64,000 nucleotides of DNA, from NCBI RefSeq assembly GCF_015461835.1, contig NZ_JACOPX010000013.1, positions 62,001-126,000 on the forward strand, in the 5' to 3' direction. This document shows, piece by piece, positions 26,405 to 36,024 of the stretch (position 1 is the first letter of the stretch; each line of letters opens with the position of its first letter). The position numbers were made by a program, and so were the translations under genes. The stretch comes from Pseudomonas neuropathica. GTDB lineage: Bacteria; Pseudomonadota; Gammaproteobacteria; Pseudomonadales; Pseudomonadaceae. Below the pieces are notes generated by a model, which was not told the origin of the DNA, did not search any database, and saw nothing but the letters and a program-made list of their open reading frames with translations.

Positions 26405-27688
26405 ATGCCGTTACGCGAAGAATGTCTGTGGGAAAAGCTCACGCCGCAAAGGCCGGATAACACCGCGCTGCGGGGCGAAGTAAAGGTCGATGTCTGCGTG
26501 ATCGGCGCCGGGTTCACCGGATTGTCGGCGGCGCTGCATCTGTTGGAAAAAGGCAAAAGCGTCTGCGTGCTGGAAGCGCATCGCGCCGGTCATGGCGGTT
26601 CCGGGCGCAACGTCGGGCTGGTCAACGCCGGCCTGTGGATTCCGCCGGACGAGATCGAGGCCGGGTTTGGCGAAGCGGTCGGCAGCCAGCTCAACCGCAT
26701 GCTCGGAGCGGCGCCGGCGCTGGTGTTCAGCCTTGTGGATAAGTACAACATCGATTGCCAGTTGCGCCGTGAAGGCACCCTGCACATGGCGCACAACGCC
26801 AAGGGCGAGGCGGATCTGCGCAGTCGCGAGCAGCAATGGAAGCGCCGTGGTGCGCCAGTCGAACTGCTGACCGGCAAGGCCTGCGAGCAAGCCACCGGCA
26901 CGCAAAAAATCGCCGCTGCGTTGCTCGATCGTCGCGCCGGCACGCTCAACCCAATGGCTTATGTCACCGGGCTGGCCAACGCAGTGAGCGGACTCGGCGG
27001 GCAAATGTTCGATCATTCCCCAGTCTCTCGCCTTGAGCGTCAGGGCGCGAAATGGTCGGTGCAGACCGAACACGGTTCGGTACTGGCCGAGCAAGTGGTC
27101 ATCGCTTCCAACGCCTACACCGAAGGCGACTGGACCGAACTCAAGCGCAACTTCTTCCCCGGTTACTACTATCAGGTCGCTTCGGTGCCGCTGAGTGAAG
27201 ACGCCGCGCAGGCAATTCTCCCGGGCGGGCAGGGCTCGTGGGATACGCGTCAGGTGTTGAGCAGCATCCGCCGTGACAAAGAAGGGCGGTTATTGCTCGG
27301 CAGCCTGGGCAACGGCAATCAAAAACCGACCTGGTTTCTCAAGGCCTGGGCCGATCGCGTGCAGCAGCATTATTTCCCCAATCTGAAACCGGTCGAGTGG
27401 GAATGCACCTGGACCGGGCGTATCGCTTTTACGCCAGATCACCTCATGCGCCTGTTCGAGCCGGCGCCGGGGCTGGTGGCCGTCACCGGTTACAACGGCC
27501 GTGGCGTCACCACCGGCACCGTGGTCGGCAAGGCTTTCGCTGATTACCTGTGTAACGGAAATCCTCAAGCCCTGCCGATTCCCTTCGCACCGATGCAGCC
27601 CCTGACCGGTGTGGGCTTGCGCAGTTGTCTGTACGAGGCCGGGTTCTCGCTGTATCACGCGGGCCAGTGCCTGCGCATTGTGATTTGA
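26405..27688 (+). CDS. amaA: L-pipecolate oxidase-type FAD oxidoreductase
   Basis: 427 residues, DAO fold. The dinucleotide motif G-A-G-F-T-G-L-S-A-A lies around residues 34-43 and is followed by the FAD-binding E-A at the end of the second strand. G-S-G-R-N-V-G follows, and a C-terminal G-Y-N-G-R-G-V-T-T-G loop binds FAD. It oxidises pipecolate to piperideine-6-carboxylate, which opens to the AmaB substrate. It is separated from amaB by a REP pair but probably on the same transcript. Confidence 0.88.
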   Translation: MPLREECLWEKLTPQRPDNTALRGEVKVDVCVIGAGFTGLSAALHLLEKGKSVCVLEAHRAGHGGSGRNVGLVNAGLWIPPDEIEAGFGEAVGSQLNRMLGAAPALVFSLVDKYNIDCQLRREGTLHMAHNAKGEADLRSREQQWKRRGAPVELLTGKACEQATGTQKIAAALLDRRAGTLNPMAYVTGLANAVSGLGGQMFDHSPVSRLERQGAKWSVQTEHGSVLAEQVVIASNAYTEGDWTELKRNFFPGYYYQVASVPLSEDAAQAILPGGQGSWDTRQVLSSIRRDKEGRLLLGSLGNGNQKPTWFLKAWADRVQQHYFPNLKPVEWECTWTGRIAFTPDHLMRLFEPAPGLVAVTGYNGRGVTTGTVVGKAFADYLCNGNPQALPIPFAPMQPLTGVGLRSCLYEAGFSLYHAGQCLRIVI

Positions 27689-27743
27689 GTGTTGAAATAT
27701 GTTGCCGGACGCGGCGCTTTTTCACGTAGCGACTAGCCTGTAA

Positions 27744-27771
27744 TGGTGCGGGTTGTAGCAGTCCCGCACCA
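27744..27771. promoter_or_regulatory. Inverted repeat about 250 bp upstream of the bra sigma-54 promoter
   Basis: TGGTGCGGG and CCCGCACCA are perfect nine-base arms around a ten-base spacer, with no T-run. The distance from the -24/-12 element suits a remote activator site. Confidence 0.45.
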
Positions 27772-27808
27772 GCAGTGTGCAGTTCGGTGACGCGGGCTGT
27801 TACAGGCT

Positions 27809-27907
27809 GGTTGCACGTCGTTTGGCGCCGCGGTTGCAATGATGGCGCGTGCGGGTTGCGCCTGAAAAAATAAATGGTTTCACCTTCCGCGGTTTAGACG
27901 GTTGCAC
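27809..27907. promoter_or_regulatory. Helically phased GGTTGC direct repeats
   Basis: GGTTGCAC, GGTTGCAA, GGTTGCGC and GGTTGCAC begin at 27809, 27832, 27854 and 27900. The intervals are 23, 22 and 46 bases, i.e. about two, two and four turns. They lie between the inverted repeat and the sigma-54 promoter. Confidence 0.5.
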
Positions 27908-27979
27908 GCCCAATGAAAATGGGAACGAAACAGTCGAAATAACAAGAAAGCAGCGACTTTTTGAAGAATAAAAAACCGA

Positions 27980-27995
27980 TGGCACGGCCCTTGCT
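27980..27995 (+). promoter_or_regulatory. Sigma-54 (RpoN) -24/-12 promoter of the bra operon
   Basis: TGGCACGGCCCTTGCT matches TGGCACG-N4-TTGCW at every defined position, with GG and GC twelve bases apart. Transcription would start near 28006, about 50 bases before the braC start. It indicates nitrogen- or activator-dependent expression. Confidence 0.85.
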
Positions 27996-28056
27996 CAGAG
28001 CAATCAGTGAAGTGAAGTCGCAGTGCCAACTAAAAAAAACCTTGGAGCACCACCTC

Positions 28057-29190
28057 ATGTCCCAGACGTTTTACAAGAAAGGCTTTCTGGCCCTCGCAGT
28101 GGCTACTGCGTTGGGTGTTTCTGCGTTTGCTCAAGCTGATGTGAAAATCGGTGTAGCGGGTCCAATGACGGGCGCCAACGCGGCATTTGGCGAGCAGTAC
28201 ATGAAGGGTGCACAGGCAGCGGCTGACGCAGTCAATGCGGCAGGCGGCGTCAACGGGGAGAAAATCGTACTGGTCAAGGGCGATGACGCCTGCGAACCGA
28301 AGCAGGCCGTGACGGTCGCCAAGGACCTCACCAACCAGAAAGTCGCCGGCGTGGTCGGTCATTTCTGCTCCTCTTCGACCATTCCAGCGTCGGAAATCTA
28401 CGACGAAGCCGGGATCATCGCGATCACCCCGGGGTCGACCAACCCACAAGTCACCGAGCGCGGCCTCAGCGCCATGTTCCGTATGTGCGGGCGTGACGAC
28501 CAGCAAGGTATCGTGGCCGGCGACTACATCGTCGACGTGCTCAAGGGCAAGAAAGTTGTCGTACTGCACGACAAAGACACCTACGGCCAAGGCCTGGCGG
28601 ATGCCACCAAAGCCCAACTGGTCAAGCGCGGCGTGACGCCTGTGTTGTACGAAGGCCTGACCCGTGGCGAAAAAGACTTCAGCACCATCGTTACCAAGAT
28701 CCGTGGCGCTGGCGCCGACGTCGTCTACTTCGGCGGTCTGCACCCGGAAGCCGGCCCGCTGGTTCGCCAACTGCGTGAACAAGGCCTGAAAGACGTCAAG
28801 TTCATGTCCGATGACGGCATCGTGACGGACGAACTGGTGACCACCGCCGGTGGCCCGCAATTCGTCGACGGCGTGCTGATGACCTTCGGCGCCGACCCAC
28901 GTCTGCTGCCAGACAGCAAGACCGTGGTAGATGCTTTCCGCAAGGCCGGTACCGAGCCTGAAGGCTACACCCTGTACGCCTACGCTTCGGTGCAAACCCT
29001 GGCTGCCGCGTTCAACGGCGCGAAGTCCAACAAGGGCGAAGAGGCTGCGGCCTGGCTGAAGAAAAACCCGGTTAAAACCGTCATGGGTGAAAAAACCTGG
29101 GATTCCAAGGGCGACCTGAAAGTCTCCGACTACGTGGTTTACCAGTGGGACAAGGACGGCAAATATCACCAGCTGGAAAAACAGAAGTAA
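28057..29190 (+). CDS. braC: Branched-chain amino acid ABC transporter, substrate-binding protein
   Basis: 377 residues from ATG 28057 (GGAG upstream). An upstream in-frame start at 27961 would begin within the sigma-54 promoter region and is rejected. The signal peptide of ~26 residues ends in A-Q-A before D-V-K-I-G. It is a type I periplasmic binding fold with G-D-D-A-C-E-P and G-H-F-C-S-S-S ligand loops typical of BraC/LivK. It captures leucine, isoleucine and valine, and often alanine, in the periplasm. Confidence 0.95.
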   Translation: MSQTFYKKGFLALAVATALGVSAFAQADVKIGVAGPMTGANAAFGEQYMKGAQAAADAVNAAGGVNGEKIVLVKGDDACEPKQAVTVAKDLTNQKVAGVVGHFCSSSTIPASEIYDEAGIIAITPGSTNPQVTERGLSAMFRMCGRDDQQGIVAGDYIVDVLKGKKVVVLHDKDTYGQGLADATKAQLVKRGVTPVLYEGLTRGEKDFSTIVTKIRGAGADVVYFGGLHPEAGPLVRQLREQGLKDVKFMSDDGIVTDELVTTAGGPQFVDGVLMTFGADPRLLPDSKTVVDAFRKAGTEPEGYTLYAYASVQTLAAAFNGAKSNKGEEAAAWLKKNPVKTVMGEKTWDSKGDLKVSDYVVYQWDKDGKYHQLEKQK

Positions 29191-29225
29191 GGGCTGACGC
29201 GATCAGCTGATCCCACCAATCCAAA

Positions 29226-29317
29226 GTGGGAGCGAGCCTGCTCGCGAAGACGGAATGACTGCCAACACATGTGTTGAATGATCGACCGCTTTCGCGAGCA
29301 GGCTCGCTCCCACAGGG
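29226..29317. repeat. REP pair (family 1), inverted, between braC and braD
   Basis: GTGGGAGCGAGCCTGCTCGC and its inverted partner lie about 45 bases apart. Placement after the binding-protein gene may stabilise braC mRNA relative to the membrane genes, as in other ABC operons (inference). The gap to braD holds no gene. Confidence 0.9.
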
Positions 29318-29429
29318 ACGGTGTGGGATGGGCTGATCGTGGCTGACATTGCTCCGACGTAAATCTGTATTTTTCCTAGAAGAACCGCACATCACTGGTG
29401 TGCAGGTTCTCACTGCGTGAGATTGCGTT

Positions 29430-30344
<915 letters not shown>

Positions 30345-30347
30345 GCG

Positions 30348-31649
30348 ATGTCTTCAACCACTCAAAAATCCATCGATATCAAAAAAAGCCTGGTTGAGGC
30401 GATTCTTGCCGGCCTGATTGCCCTGATCGTTTTCGGCCCGATTGTCGGCGTCGTGCTTGAGGGTTACAGCTTTAACCTCGAACCGACCCGCGTGGCCTGG
30501 ATCATCGGCATTGTCATGATCGGCCGCTTTGCCCTCAGCCTGTTCCTGCAAACGCCCAAGGGCCTGAAAATTCTCGACGGATTCGAGAACACCGGCTCTG
30601 GTGTGCACGTGCTGCCTGCCGATCACAAATCCTCGCTGCGCTGGATCATTCCGCTGCTGATTGTGCTGGCCGTCATCGTGCCGTTTGTCTCCAACTCCTA
30701 TCTGCTCGGCGTGGTCATCCTCGGGCTGATCTACGTGCTGCTGGGGCTGGGGTTGAACATCGTGGTCGGTCTGGCCGGTCTGCTCGACCTTGGTTATGTG
30801 GCGTTCTACGCCATCGGTGCCTACGGTCTGGCCTTGGGTTATCAATACCTGGGGCTGGGTTTCTGGACGGTGTTGCCGCTGGCGGCGATCACCGCGGGTC
30901 TGGCCGGTTGCATCCTCGGTTTCCCGGTGTTGCGACTGCATGGCGACTACCTGGCGATCGTGACCCTGGGCTTCGGTGAAATCATTCGTCTGATCCTCAA
31001 CAACTGGTTGTCGCTGACTGGTGGCCCGAATGGCATGCCGGCGCCGCTGCCGACGTTCTTCGGTCTGGAGTTCGGCAAGCGGGCGAAGGATGGCGGGGTG
31101 CCGTTTCACGAGTTCTTCGGTATCGCCTACAACCCGGACGTGAAGTATTACTTCATCTACGCGGTGTTGTTCCTGGTGGTACTGGCCGTGCTGTACATCA
31201 AGCATCGTCTGGTGAAAATGCCGGTGGGTCGCGCTTGGGAAGCCCTGCGTGAAGATGAAATCGCCTGCCGTTCGATGGGGCTCAACCACGTGCTGGTCAA
31301 GCTCTCGGCGTTCACCATCGGTGCATCGACCGCCGGTCTGGCCGGTGTGTTCTTCGCCACCTACCAAGGCTTTGTCAACCCGACCTCGTTCACCTTCTTT
31401 GAATCGGCGTTGATCCTCGCCATCGTCGTGCTCGGCGGCATGGGCTCGACCATCGGCGTGGTGATTGCGGCATTCGTACTCACCGTCGCTCCGGAATTGC
31501 TGCGCGGCTTCGCCGAATATCGCGTGCTGCTGTTCGGCATCCTGATGGTGTTGATGATGATCTGGCGACCACGCGGGCTGATTCGCATCAGCCGGACCGG
31601 GGTCACTCCACGCAAAGGTGCCATTCACTATGAGAGGACTGCGCCATGA
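30348..31649 (+). CDS. braE: Branched-chain amino acid permease LivM/BraE
   Basis: 433 residues. A ~90-residue N-terminal extension with two to three membrane segments precedes the LivM core, which includes L-D-L-G-Y-V-A-F-Y-A-I-G-A-Y and the cytoplasmic W-E-A-L-R-E-D-E-I-A loop that docks on the ATPases. Its stop overlaps the braF start (ATGA). Confidence 0.94.
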   Translation: MSSTTQKSIDIKKSLVEAILAGLIALIVFGPIVGVVLEGYSFNLEPTRVAWIIGIVMIGRFALSLFLQTPKGLKILDGFENTGSGVHVLPADHKSSLRWIIPLLIVLAVIVPFVSNSYLLGVVILGLIYVLLGLGLNIVVGLAGLLDLGYVAFYAIGAYGLALGYQYLGLGFWTVLPLAAITAGLAGCILGFPVLRLHGDYLAIVTLGFGEIIRLILNNWLSLTGGPNGMPAPLPTFFGLEFGKRAKDGGVPFHEFFGIAYNPDVKYYFIYAVLFLVVLAVLYIKHRLVKMPVGRAWEALREDEIACRSMGLNHVLVKLSAFTIGASTAGLAGVFFATYQGFVNPTSFTFFESALILAIVVLGGMGSTIGVVIAAFVLTVAPELLRGFAEYRVLLFGILMVLMMIWRPRGLIRISRTGVTPRKGAIHYERTAP

Positions 31650-32518
31650 GTGAAGTCGTACTCTCTGTTGAAAAGCTGATGATGCATTTCGGTGGCATCA
31701 AGGCCTTGAGCGATGTCAGCCTGAAGGTCAAACGCAACTCGATCTTCGCCCTGATCGGCCCCAACGGTGCAGGCAAGACCACGGTGTTCAACTGCCTGAC
31801 CGGGTTCTACAAGGCCTCCGGCGGCAAGATCGAACTCAATGTGCGCGGTCAGCAGACCAACGTCATCCAGTTGCTGGGCGAGTCGTTCAAACCGACCGAT
31901 TTCGTATCGCCGAAGTCATTCCTCAGCCGTATGTACTACAAGATGTTCGGCGGTACGCATTTGGTGAACCGGGCAGGCCTGGCGCGGACGTTCCAGAACA
32001 TTCGCCTGTTCAAGGAAATGTCGGTACTGGAAAACCTGCTGGTGGCCCAGCACATGTGGGTCAACCGCAACATGCTTGCCGGCATCCTCAACACCAAGGG
32101 CTACCGCAAGGCCGAAAGTGACGCGCTGGATTGCGCATTCTACTGGCTGGAGGTGGTCGATCTGGTGGACTGCGCCAACCGGCTCGCCGGTGAGCTTTCC
32201 TACGGCCAACAGCGCCGTCTGGAAATTGCCCGGGCCATGTGCACGCGGCCGCAGATCATCTGCCTCGATGAACCGGCCGCCGGCCTCAACCCTCAGGAAA
32301 CCGAAGCGCTCAGCGCGATGATCCGGCTGCTGCGCGACGAGCACGATCTGACCGTGGTGCTGATCGAACACGACATGGGCATGGTTATGAGCATTTCCGA
32401 CCACATCGTGGTGCTGGACCACGGCATCGTCATCGCCGAAGGCGGGCCTGAAGCGATCCGCAACGATCCGAAGGTGATCGCAGCCTATCTGGGCGCCGAC
32501 GAAGAGGAGCTGGTATGA
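31646..32518 (+). CDS. braF: Branched-chain amino acid ABC transporter ATP-binding protein LivG/BraF
   Basis: 290 residues. Walker A is G-P-N-G-A-G-K-T-T near residue 36, the signature L-S-Y-G-Q-Q-R-R, Walker B I-I-C-L-D-E-P and the switch histidine in I-E-H-D-M-G. A ~35-residue insert after Walker A is normal for Pseudomonas LivG. It overlaps both neighbours by four bases. Confidence 0.95.
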   Translation: MSEVVLSVEKLMMHFGGIKALSDVSLKVKRNSIFALIGPNGAGKTTVFNCLTGFYKASGGKIELNVRGQQTNVIQLLGESFKPTDFVSPKSFLSRMYYKMFGGTHLVNRAGLARTFQNIRLFKEMSVLENLLVAQHMWVNRNMLAGILNTKGYRKAESDALDCAFYWLEVVDLVDCANRLAGELSYGQQRRLEIARAMCTRPQIICLDEPAAGLNPQETEALSAMIRLLRDEHDLTVVLIEHDMGMVMSISDHIVVLDHGIVIAEGGPEAIRNDPKVIAAYLGADEEELV

Positions 32519-33231
32519 CGCAACCGATCCTCGAACTCAAAGACCTCGACGTCTTCTATGGCCCGATCCAGGCGCTCAAAGGTGTTTCGCTGCAGATCAA
32601 CGAAGGGGAAACCGTCAGCCTGATCGGCTCCAACGGTGCCGGCAAATCGACGTTGCTGATGTCGATCTTTGGCCAGCCACGGGCGGCGGGCGGGCAGATT
32701 CTTTATCAAGGCGTCGACATCACCCACAAGTCCTCGCACTACATCGCTTCCAACGGCATTGCGCAGTCGCCGGAAGGGCGGCGAGTGTTCCCCGACATGA
32801 CCGTCGAGGAAAACCTGCTGATGGGCACCATTCCGATTGGCGACAAGTACGCCAAAGAGGACATGCAGCGCATGTTTACGCTGTTCCCACGGCTTGAAGA
32901 GCGACGTAACCAGCGGGCGATGACCATGTCTGGCGGTGAACAGCAAATGCTCGCCATTGCCCGCGCGTTGATGAGCCGACCAAAGTTGTTGCTGCTCGAT
33001 GAGCCTAGCCTGGGCCTGGCGCCGATTGTGGTGAAGCAGATCTTCGCGACCCTGCGCGAATTGGCGAAAACCGGGATGACCATTTTCCTCGTCGAGCAGA
33101 ACGCCAACCATGCGCTGAAGCTGTCGGACCGCGCATATGTGATGGTCAACGGCGAGATTCGCCTGACGGGCACGGGTAAAGAGTTGCTGGTGAATGAGGA
33201 GGTGCGTAACGCCTATCTGGGCGGGCACTGA
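32515..33231 (+). CDS. braG: Branched-chain amino acid ABC transporter ATP-binding protein LivF/BraG
   Basis: 238 residues. Walker A is G-S-N-G-A-G-K-S-T, signature M-S-G-G-E-Q-Q, Walker B L-L-L-L-D-E-P and switch region V-E-Q-N-A-N. It is the second ATPase of the importer and last gene of the operon, followed by a terminator. Confidence 0.95.
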   Translation: MTQPILELKDLDVFYGPIQALKGVSLQINEGETVSLIGSNGAGKSTLLMSIFGQPRAAGGQILYQGVDITHKSSHYIASNGIAQSPEGRRVFPDMTVEENLLMGTIPIGDKYAKEDMQRMFTLFPRLEERRNQRAMTMSGGEQQMLAIARALMSRPKLLLLDEPSLGLAPIVVKQIFATLRELAKTGMTIFLVEQNANHALKLSDRAYVMVNGEIRLTGTGKELLVNEEVRNAYLGGH

Positions 33232-33251
33232 TTCTTCGAGGTTATGCACAG

Positions 33252-33280
33252 CCCCGGCGACGAAAGTCCCGGGGTTTTTT
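33252..33280 (+). terminator. Rho-independent terminator of the bra operon
   Basis: CCCCGG pairs with CCGGGG and is followed by six T residues, 20 bases after braG. Confidence 0.88.
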
Positions 33281-33303
33281 CATTCCGCAAACATACCGCA
33301 CGC

Positions 33304-33388
33304 CTGTGTAGGAGCTGCCGAAGGCTGCGATCTTTTGATGTTGTCTTTAAAGATCAAAAGATCGCAGCCTTCGGCAGCTCCTACAGGG
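33304..33388. repeat. REP pair (family 2), inverted
   Basis: TGTAGGAGCTGCCGAAGGCT and its inverted copy are joined by a self-complementary spacer (GATCTTTTGAT...AGATCAAAAGATC), so the whole unit can fold into one long hairpin. Confidence 0.9.
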
Positions 33389-34070
33389 AATTGATCAGTG
33401 ATTTCAAGTCTTGCGTGGAATTGTGGAAAACAAATTCCCCAAGCTGCCAAAGCGCGACATATAGACGCTGCAAATGGCTGTTTTTCCACAGATTTGACTT
33501 GTCCCCGTTTGCTGTGGAGCTGGCTGTGAATAACGTGGGTGTATCTGGCTGCGCGCCATGTAAACCGTGGCCTGCAAGTGTGTGGTTGTTTTTTGATCAG
33601 GCGTTTTTGCGGGGCTTGAAGTCTTTGTTGTCAACCTTTTTATAGTGTCGCGGATAGCAGCGATTCCGGGTGAACAAGCCTGTGGATAAGTCTGTGATTA
33701 AACTCTGGAAAGACTGCGCTGAGGGCCGTAATTACTGGCCTCGCGCAATCACTGCGCTGACTGCTCGGTCGTGCAAAATGCCATCTCCGGCACATCTGCC
33801 GCTTCAGGGTCAAGCAAAAAACTTTCTATTTCGCCCGCAAAGCCTTGTGTGGCGCGGCTTTGCGCGTTTCCAGTTGCCCCCGGAAACTGTGGAAGGGACT
33901 GTGGATAACATGCGTGCACATGGCTACAGGCCACGGTAGCTGTGGCGTTGGTATGTCTGGTTATTTTTTGTACAGCTTGTGGGTGTTGCCCGTGAATGCG
34001 CGGGCGGGCATGCTGCCTGCTGATTTTCTATTCCAAGGGCTGCCCTGGCGGCCGAAGCAAGGAGAACACG
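33389..34070. other. Non-coding stretch with DnaA-box-like 9-mers
   Basis: No open frame with a ribosome site was found. Perfect TTATCCACA boxes (as TGTGGATAA) start at 33681 and 33900. One-mismatch boxes are TGTGGAAAA 33422, TTTTCCACA 33482 and TGTGAATAA 33525, and a two-mismatch TGTGGAAGG starts at 33889. Much of the rest, including TTTTTT runs near 33590-33640, has no recognised feature. Confidence 0.6.
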
Positions 34071-34835
34071 ATGTCCAACACCCTGTTTATCACCGGCGCG
34101 ACGTCCGGATTTGGTGAAGCCTGCGCCCGCCGTTTTGCCGAGGCTGGCTGGAAACTGGTGCTGACCGGCCGTCGTGAAGAACGCCTCAATGCGTTGTGCG
34201 CCGAATTGTCGAAACAGACCGAAGTGCACGGTCTGGTGCTTGATGTGCGCGATCGCAAGGCGATGGAAGCGGCGATTGCCAACCTGCCGCCGTCGTTCGC
34301 CAAGCTGCGTGGCCTGATCAACAACGCAGGTTTAGCGCTGGGCGTGGACCCGGCGCCGAAGTGCGATCTGGACGATTGGGACACCATGGTCGACACCAAC
34401 GTCAAAGGCCTGATGTACGCCACCCGCTTGCTGCTGCCGCGCCTGATCGCCCATGGCCGTGGCGCCGGCATCGTTAACCTTGGCTCCATTGCTGGCAACT
34501 ATCCGTATCCGGGCAGCCATGTGTATGGCGCGACCAAGGCGTTCGTTAAACAGTTCTCGCTGAACCTGCGTTGCGACTTGCAAGGCACGGGCGTGCGGGT
34601 CAGCAACATTGAGCCGGGGCTGTGCGAAAGCGAGTTCTCGCTGGTGCGTTTTGCCGGCGATCAGGAACGCTACAACGCGACTTACGCCGGTGCCGAGCCG
34701 ATCCAGCCGCAGGACATTGCCGAGACGATTTTCTGGGTGATGAACGCGCCGGCGCACATCAACATCAATAGCCTGGAATTGATGCCGGTGAGCCAGACCT
34801 GGGCGGGTTTTGCCATCGAGCGGAACAAGGCTTAA
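34071..34835 (+). CDS. Short-chain dehydrogenase/reductase, YdfG-like
   Basis: 254 residues from ATG 34071 (AAGGAG upstream). The cofactor motif T-G-A-T-S-G-F-G is near residue 8, N-N-A-G follows the fourth strand, catalytic S is in G-S-I-A-G-N and the Y-G-A-T-K catalytic pair is present. T-G-R-R-E-E after the second strand suggests NADP. It resembles E. coli YdfG, which acts on 3-hydroxy acids and serine, but the true substrate cannot be read from sequence. Confidence 0.88.
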   Translation: MSNTLFITGATSGFGEACARRFAEAGWKLVLTGRREERLNALCAELSKQTEVHGLVLDVRDRKAMEAAIANLPPSFAKLRGLINNAGLALGVDPAPKCDLDDWDTMVDTNVKGLMYATRLLLPRLIAHGRGAGIVNLGSIAGNYPYPGSHVYGATKAFVKQFSLNLRCDLQGTGVRVSNIEPGLCESEFSLVRFAGDQERYNATYAGAEPIQPQDIAETIFWVMNAPAHININSLELMPVSQTWAGFAIERNKA

Positions 34836-34851
34836 GACCGCGTTGAAGCCA

Positions 34852-34919
34852 TTCGCGAGCAAGCTCGCTCCCACAGTTGATCGCGGTCTCATGTGGGAGC
34901 GAGCTTGCTCGCGAAGGGG
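34852..34919. repeat. REP pair (family 1), inverted
   Basis: TTCGCGAGCAAGCTCGCTCC and its inverted copy flank about 20 bases, between the SDR and cation efflux genes. Confidence 0.9.
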
Positions 34920-35009
34920 CCGTCACAGGCAATAAATCCCGATAAGGTAAACTCCCCTCGCAACAACCCAACCGCATCCCGCGGTTTTCAAGGTTTTCGA
35001 GGAGTCAAA

Positions 35010-35915
35010 GTGAGTAACCGAGGTGAGCAGGCACTGCTCAAACAATCGACCATTCTGATGTTGGCTGTGGCGATTGCCGGGATCGTCACCGGTTTTGTTT
35101 CAGGTTCCCAATCCATCCTGTTTGATGGTTTTTTCTCGCTGATCGCAACCTTCATCAAAGTCCTGATGCTGATCACGGCCAAGCTGATCGCCAAGCAAAG
35201 CAACCACCGTTTCCAGTTTGGTTTCTGGCATCTGGAGCCGATGGTGCTGCTGATCGAAGGCAGTTTCCTGATGCTGATCGCGATCTACGCGTTTCTCAAC
35301 GGCGTGTTCGGCATCATCAACGGTGGCCGCGAGATCGAGTTGGGGCTGGTGATCATTTATGCGGCCGTGTTTACCGTGGTCGAGTTCGCCTACTTTTTCT
35401 ACGTGCGGCACCGTAACCTCAAGCTCAAATCCAGTCTGATCCAGTTCGACAACATCAGTTGGCTGGTGGACGCGATGCTGTCCGTGGGCCTTTTGATCAG
35501 TTTCCTCGCGGCGCTGCTGCTCAAGTCGCAGGGCTATGGGCAGTGGGCGGTGTATGTCGACCCGCTGATCCTGATCGTGCTGGCCCTGACCATGTTGCCG
35601 CCGGCGTTCAAGATTCTTCGACCGGCCCTGCGTGATGTCCTGGGGATTGCCCCGGACACGCTGGATGAGCAGGTGCGACAGGTGATGGACGCGGCGAAAA
35701 CCGAACACGGTTTCGACGATTACATGTCGTACGTGCAGAAGCACGGGCGGGCGCGATTTATCGAGATTCATGTGGTGTTGCCGGCGGATTATGCGCTGAG
35801 CAATGTCGGGCAACTGGATGCGTTGCGCGAAGAGATCTCGGCGAAGCTGGGCAAGCCGGATGCAGCGCGCTGGCTGACCATCAGCTTTACCGGCGACAAG
35901 AAGTGGATCGCCTAA
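35010..35915 (+). CDS. Cation diffusion facilitator family transporter
   Basis: 301 residues from GTG 35010. GAGGAG lies six bases upstream, and the in-frame ATG at 34893 would translate through a REP element, so it is rejected. It has six membrane segments, with S-I-L-F-D-G-F-F-S in TM2 and a second metal-site helix L-V-D-A-M-L-S in TM5. A soluble C-terminal domain of ~90 residues follows. Such transporters exchange divalent metals (Zn, Fe, Mn) for protons across the inner membrane. H-x-x-x-D replaced by D-G-F-F-S makes the metal uncertain. Confidence 0.85.
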   Translation: MSNRGEQALLKQSTILMLAVAIAGIVTGFVSGSQSILFDGFFSLIATFIKVLMLITAKLIAKQSNHRFQFGFWHLEPMVLLIEGSFLMLIAIYAFLNGVFGIINGGREIELGLVIIYAAVFTVVEFAYFFYVRHRNLKLKSSLIQFDNISWLVDAMLSVGLLISFLAALLLKSQGYGQWAVYVDPLILIVLALTMLPPAFKILRPALRDVLGIAPDTLDEQVRQVMDAAKTEHGFDDYMSYVQKHGRARFIEIHVVLPADYALSNVGQLDALREEISAKLGKPDAARWLTISFTGDKKWIA

Positions 35916-35951
35916 CGACCGCATAACGGCCAATCGTCGGATCGCCGCCCG

Positions 35952-36014
35952 GAGCAGGCTCACTCCTACATTTGGAATGCGTTCCCCTGTAGGAGTGAGC
36001 CTGCTCGCGATAGC
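35952..36014. repeat. REP pair (family 1, TGTAGGAGTGAGC subtype)
   Basis: AGCAGGCTCACTCCTACA faces TGTAGGAGTGAGCCTGCTCG across about 20 bases, between convergent genes. Confidence 0.88.
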
Positions 36015-36024
36015 TATTTATCCG

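Noticed and set aside
27961..28056. Upstream start for BraC
   Set aside because: It would place the coding region over the sigma-54 promoter and hide the signal peptide.
34893..35009. Longer N-terminus for the cation diffusion facilitator
   Set aside because: The extension begins in a REP element. GTG 35010 has GAGGAG at good distance.
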